Origin: Acidilobaceae archaeon
GTDB lineage: Archaea; Thermoproteota; Thermoprotei_A; Sulfolobales; Acidilobaceae
Assembly: GCA_027034115.1 (NCBI GenBank)
Contig: JALVJB010000152.1
Coordinates: 1-8,558, forward strand
Direction of reading: 5' to 3'
Length of the DNA stretch: 8,558 nucleotides
In this document: positions 5,938 through 8,558 of the stretch, one piece after another
Numbering within the stretch: the stretch's first letter is position 1
How the letters are laid out: each line of letters opens with the position of its first letter
Program-made: the position numbers and the translations under genes
The notes under the pieces: generated by a model
The model's database searches: none
The model's input: only the letters and a program-made list of their open reading frames with translations
What the model was told of the DNA's origin: nothing

Positions 5938-6408
5938 CTACCCGAAAACCAGAGTCTCCCCTGCATACTCGGCCTCAGCGGCGGCCCTCATCCTCCTGAC
6001 AAGCTTTACAGCAGCCTCGACGGCGCGCCTAGCGTATTCCTCGGCCCTCTCCATAGCCTGTAACCTCGTAGCTCCAGGGCCTATTACGCCAAGGGTTACA
6101 GGCTTCCCGGCTTTCTCCCCGATATCGAGTAGTTTCCTAGCCGCCTGATGAGCTACCACCTCGTCGTGCTCAGTCTCGCCTTCTATCACGGCTCCCAGGG
6201 CTACGACTCCATCGACGTAGTCCTTCTCGGCGAGAACCGAGGCGCCATACGGCAGGTCATACGTTCCTGGAACCTTGAATACCGCCGTCACCTTGGCCCC
6301 GAGGAAGCGGGCGTGGCTAATGGCCTTCTCGAGCATTATCCTCGTTACATCATAGTTGAACTCTGCAACGACTATTCCAAGCCGGACTTCCTCCACTATC
6401 CCGGACAC
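5938..6408 (-). CDS. ribH: 6,7-dimethyl-8-ribityllumazine synthase
   Basis: Condenses 5-amino-6-ribitylaminouracil with dihydroxybutanone phosphate to form dimethylribityllumazine (EC 2.5.1.78), the substrate of RibC; the family usually assembles into pentamers or 60-mer capsids. The 156-aa length is normal. Motifs in order: GIVVAEFNYD (11-20) with the substrate-stacking aromatic, KVPGTYDLP (45-53), GAVIEGETEHDEV (72-84) with the phosphate-binding loop and proton-transfer His81, then LGVIGPGATRLQAMER (106-121). The start is taken as GTG 6408; a GTG at 6396 would remove four residues and is also possible. A TATA box at about 6447-6439 predicts a leader of only about 10 nt, so the mRNA may be nearly leaderless. 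First gene of the ribH-arfA-RHH operon. Confidence 0.95.
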   Translation of the reverse strand: MSGIVEEVRLGIVVAEFNYDVTRIMLEKAISHARFLGAKVTAVFKVPGTYDLPYGASVLAEKDYVDGVVALGAVIEGETEHDEVVAHQAARKLLDIGEKAGKPVTLGVIGPGATRLQAMERAEEYARRAVEAAVKLVRRMRAAAEAEYAGETLVFG

Positions 6409-6436
6409 CCCAAGGATTAAGCGAAACGATATTAGG

Positions 6437-6450
6437 AATTAATATAGGAA
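6437..6450 (-). promoter_or_regulatory. TATA-box promoter of the ribH-arfA-RHH operon
   Basis: Minus-strand TTCCTATATTAATT contains CTATATTAA (6447-6439), about 35 nt upstream of the ribH GTG at 6408. The spacing puts the expected transcription start near 6417. No other strong TATA-like element lies between this site and ribH except TAATATCG, which is too close to the start. Confidence 0.5.
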
Positions 6451-6461
6451 GGCCTACTCGG

Positions 6462-6479
6462 GCTATGAAGAAGCATAGC
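6462..6479. repeat. perfect inverted repeat upstream of the ribH promoter (operator-like)
   Basis: GCTATG (6462-6467), six bases AAGAAG, then CATAGC (6474-6479): a perfect 6-bp dyad with centre-to-centre spacing of 12 bp, just over one helical turn. It lies 12 bp upstream of the ribH TATA box and about 200 bp from the cdc48 start, so ribH is the likelier target. An operator for the RHH protein or another dimeric regulator is an inference. A dyad of this size is expected a few times by chance in a window this long. Confidence 0.35.
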
Positions 6480-6626
6480 AGGGCTGAAATAATCCCTACT
6501 ATGAAACCAGTGTGGAGACCGCGCGGGACGGAGCCCCTTAAGCACTCCATTAATACTATTTACTATGTGTTATTATTAAACTATTGTACATGTGTAATGC
6601 TACGATTCAAACACTATCAGTATACA

Positions 6627-6643
6627 CCAAAAGAACTTATTCT
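6627..6643 (+). promoter_or_regulatory. BRE/TATA promoter of cdc48
   Basis: CCAAAAGAA (6627-6635), a purine-rich BRE-like element, is followed by CTTATTCT (6636-6643). A start about 25 nt downstream would fall near 6665, giving a short leader with AAGGGGATCT before the ATG at 6676. GGGGATCT resembles the archaeal Shine-Dalgarno sequence GGTGATC. The 6544-6660 stretch is visibly more AT-rich than the flanking genes. Confidence 0.45.
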
Positions 6644-6675
6644 ACCCTACTATACTCTTGAGACTAAGGGGATCT

Positions 6676-8558
6676 ATGATGTCAGAAGAGGTAACTCTAA
6701 GGGTAGCAGAAGCCTATCCGAGAGACGTAGGCAGGAAGATTGCCAGGATCGACAGATTCGTGATGAAGAAGCTAGGAGTAGAGACTGGGGACTACATCAA
6801 GATCATTGGAAAGGAGGGCGAGGTCGTAGCCTCAGTATGGCCCCTCCGCCCAGAGGACGAGGGACGCGACATCATTAGGATAGACGGATTCCTAAGGCGG
6901 GCTCTAGGCGTAGGAGTAGGGGAAACCGTAACCGTGGTTAAGGCTGCCAAGGTCTCACCCGCCCAGAAAGTCGTGTTGGCGCCTCTAGAGCCTATTCGAT
7001 TCGGCCCCGACTTCGTAGCCTATGTGAAGGAGTTCCTGCTGCGTAAGCCAATCGCTAGGGGAGAGATAATCGTAGTACCCCTAATGGAGGGAATACCCCT
7101 TGCAGTAGTCTCAACCCAGCCAGCCCAGATAGTCTACGTTACAGAGAACACCGACCTAACCATAAAGGAGAAGCCGGTGAAGCCCGAGGAGGTCCAGAGG
7201 ACCCGTGGAGTTCCAAAGGTAACATGGGAGGACATCGGAGACCTCGAAGAGGCCAAGGAGCGTATCAGGGAGATAGTAGAGCTACCCATGAAGTATCCAG
7301 AACTCTTCAAGCACCTCGGAATAGAGCCTCCGAAGGGAATACTCCTCTACGGGCCTCCGGGCACCGGTAAGACCCTGCTAGCCAAGGCTCTAGCAAACGA
7401 GATAGGAGCGTACTTCATCTCCATCAACGGCCCGGAGATTATGAGCAAATATTATGGTGAGAGTGAGCAGAGGCTTAGGGAGATTTTCAAGGAGGCTGAG
7501 GAGAACGCTCCAAGCATAATATTCATCGACGAGATAGACGCAATAGCACCAAAGAGGGAGGAAGTAACCGGTGAAGTAGAAAAGAGAGTCGTGGCACAGC
7601 TACTAGCACTAATGGACGGCCTCAAGGAGAGGGGCAGGGTAATAGTCATAGGTGCAACTAACAGGCCCGACGCCCTAGACCCTGCCCTAAGGAGGCCTGG
7701 CAGGTTCGACAGGGAGATAGAGATTAGGCCGCCGGACAAGAGGGCTAGGGTAGAGATACTCAAAGTACACACGAGGCATATGCCTCTGGCCGAGGACGTA
7801 GACCTAGAGAAGATAGCGGAGATGACCCACGGCTATACTGGCGCTGACCTGGCAGCGCTGGCCAAGGAGGCGGCGATGGCCGCTCTTAGGAGGTTCATTA
7901 AGTCCGGCAAGATAGACTTGACCAAGGAGACCATCCCGACCAACGTCCTGAAGGAGCTAAAGGTTACGATGGCGGACTTCCTCGAGGCAATGAAGATGGT
8001 GAGGCCAACCCTCATCAGGGAGGTATTCGTCGAAGTACCAGAAGTCCACTGGGACGACATAGGCGGTCTAGAGAACGTGAAGCAAGAGCTCAGGGAGGCG
8101 GTAGAGTGGCCCCTCAAGTACCCCAAGATATTCGAGGAAATGGGCATACGCCCGCCGAAAGGAATACTGCTCTTCGGTCCACCCGGCACCGGTAAGACCC
8201 TGCTAGCCAAAGCCGCAGCCACCGAGAGCGGGGCCAACTTCATCGCCGTGAGAGGCCCAGAAGTACTAAGCAAGTGGGTCGGAGAAAGCGAGAAGGCAAT
8301 AAGGAAGATATTTGAAAGAGCCCGCCAGGTCGCCCCAGCCATAGTATTCTTCGACGAGATCGACTCAATAGCCCCCGCCAGAGGCTTCCGCCACGACACG
8401 AGCGGGGTAACCGATAGGATAGTCAACCAGCTACTAACAGAGCTAGACGGAATAGTCCCACTACAAAACGTAGTCGTCATAGCAGCGACCAACAGGCCCG
8501 ACATAATAGACCCGGCACTACTAAGGCCCGGCAGGTTCGACAGGCTAATCTACGTGCC
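6676..8558 (+). CDS. cdc48: Cdc48/VAT-type tandem AAA+ ATPase (3'-truncated by window)
   Basis: Archaeal homologue of p97/VCP and VAT, a hexameric ATP-driven protein unfoldase that extracts or unfolds substrates, probably upstream of the proteasome. 627 codons are present of an expected roughly 730-740. The N-terminal double-psi-barrel domain covers about residues 5-180 (RVAEAYPRDVGRKIARID, IRIDGFLRRALGV). AAA domain D1 follows: WEDIGDLEEAKERIRE, Walker A GPPGTGKT at 226-233, Walker B IIFIDEID at 281-288, and GATNRP with the RRPGRFDRE arginine-finger region. D2 has Walker A GPPGTGKT at 501-508, Walker B IVFFDEID at 556-563, AATNRP and LRPGRFDR, then the sequence ends. The start is ATG 6676, with a second in-frame ATG next to it at 6679; GGGGATCT lies upstream. 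All catalytic motifs seen are intact. Confidence 0.97.
   Translation, partial: MMSEEVTLRVAEAYPRDVGRKIARIDRFVMKKLGVETGDYIKIIGKEGEVVASVWPLRPEDEGRDIIRIDGFLRRALGVGVGETVTVVKAAKVSPAQKVVLAPLEPIRFGPDFVAYVKEFLLRKPIARGEIIVVPLMEGIPLAVVSTQPAQIVYVTENTDLTIKEKPVKPEEVQRTRGVPKVTWEDIGDLEEAKERIREIVELPMKYPELFKHLGIEPPKGILLYGPPGTGKTLLAKALANEIGAYFISINGPEIMSKYYGESEQRLREIFKEAEENAPSIIFIDEIDAIAPKREEVTGEVEKRVVAQLLALMDGLKERGRVIVIGATNRPDALDPALRRPGRFDREIEIRPPDKRARVEILKVHTRHMPLAEDVDLEKIAEMTHGYTGADLAALAKEAAMAALRRFIKSGKIDLTKETIPTNVLKELKVTMADFLEAMKMVRPTLIREVFVEVPEVHWDDIGGLENVKQELREAVEWPLKYPKIFEEMGIRPPKGILLFGPPGTGKTLLAKAAATESGANFIAVRGPEVLSKWVGESEKAIRKIFERARQVAPAIVFFDEIDSIAPARGFRHDTSGVTDRIVNQLLTELDGIVPLQNVVVIAATNRPDIIDPALLRPGRFDRLIYV

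Larger units (their letters stand above)
6409..6675. other. divergent intergenic region between ribH and cdc48
   Basis: This 267-bp non-coding stretch holds the ribH promoter and dyad on its left and the cdc48 promoter on its right. An imperfect palindrome at 6583-6598 (ATTGTACATGTGTAAT, 12 of 16 positions symmetric around ACATGT) lies about 40 bp upstream of the cdc48 TATA box. I find no tRNA-like fold and no C/D-box pair (RUGAUGA with CUGA) in it. A hydrophobic minus-strand ORF crosses it but runs into ribH out of frame and is not called. Confidence 0.6.

Noticed and set aside
6350..6550. 66-aa minus-strand ORF with a hydrophobic stretch upstream of and into ribH
   Set aside because: It enters the ribH coding region in a different frame for about 59 nt, has no Shine-Dalgarno before its ATG, and contains the ribH promoter; the hydrophobicity follows from AT-rich promoter DNA.
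6451..6550. possible C/D-box or structured small RNA in the ribH-cdc48 gap
   Set aside because: TATGAAG and GCTGAAA resemble box C and D only loosely; no RUGAUGA box is present and no terminal stem is evident.
6465..6878. 137-aa plus-strand ORF before and across the start of cdc48
   Set aside because: It runs some 200 nt through the conserved Cdc48 N-domain in another frame and has a low-quality Arg/His-rich composition; an overlap of this kind is not credible.
7228..7260. D1 linker of Cdc48 reading DIGDLEEA instead of the commoner DIGGL
   Set aside because: I recall this as a usual variant in crenarchaeal homologues, and all catalytic motifs are intact.
7452..8504. two long minus-strand ORFs opposite cdc48
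   Set aside because: Mirror frames of strongly coding Cdc48 sequence, rich in Ser/Leu and without any recognisable motif.

Overview
The window looks like a chromosomal segment of a hyperthermophilic crenarchaeon. I infer a Desulfurococcales/Pyrodictiaceae-type organism from gene content and style, not from a marker gene. The signs are an archaeal-only riboflavin route (GTP cyclohydrolase III and the archaeal lumazine-synthase-like riboflavin synthase), a Cdc48/VAT-type tandem AAA ATPase, a crenarchaeal DUF2192-like protein, AGG/AGA/ATA-rich codon use, frequent GTG/TTG starts, TATA-box promoters and tightly overlapping genes. I see no mobile element, CRISPR array, tRNA or rRNA.

Layout. Left edge, minus strand: the first 21 codons of a probable winged-helix regulator (65 down to 1) behind a clear TATA box, then a 249-aa DUF2192-like protein (896 to 147). 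From about 1019 a plus-strand run of six tightly packed genes follows: a small six-cysteine ORF, a SpoIIM-family membrane protein, an unrecognised 301-aa soluble protein, a secreted/membrane-anchored surface protein, ribB and archaeal ribC. Every junction overlaps or abuts. Convergent to this and overlapping the end of ribC by 25 bp is a minus-strand operon reading ribH, arfA, then a 245-aa ribbon-helix-helix (RHH) protein. After a 267-bp divergent promoter region, cdc48 starts at 6676 on the plus strand and runs off the right edge.

How the genes work together. ArfA opens the GTP ring to start the pathway. RibB makes the four-carbon unit (DHBP) from ribulose 5-phosphate. RibH condenses DHBP with the aminopyrimidine to give dimethylribityllumazine, and RibC dismutates two lumazines to riboflavin. 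Four of the pathway's enzymes are therefore within 3.1 kb, split between two convergent operons. The deformylase (ArfB), reductase (ArfC) and kinase/FAD synthetase steps are not in the window. The RHH protein embedded between the two halves is a candidate local regulator.

The most notable non-coding signals are short inverted repeats at the rib genes. The 35-nt ribH-arfA gap holds three mutually complementary arms around a strong Shine-Dalgarno sequence, giving two mutually exclusive hairpins. A perfect 6-bp stem overlaps the ribB ribosome-binding region. A perfect GCTATG-N6-CATAGC repeat lies just upstream of the ribH TATA box. Together with the RHH gene they suggest an undescribed riboflavin control circuit, but this is inference from one sequence.
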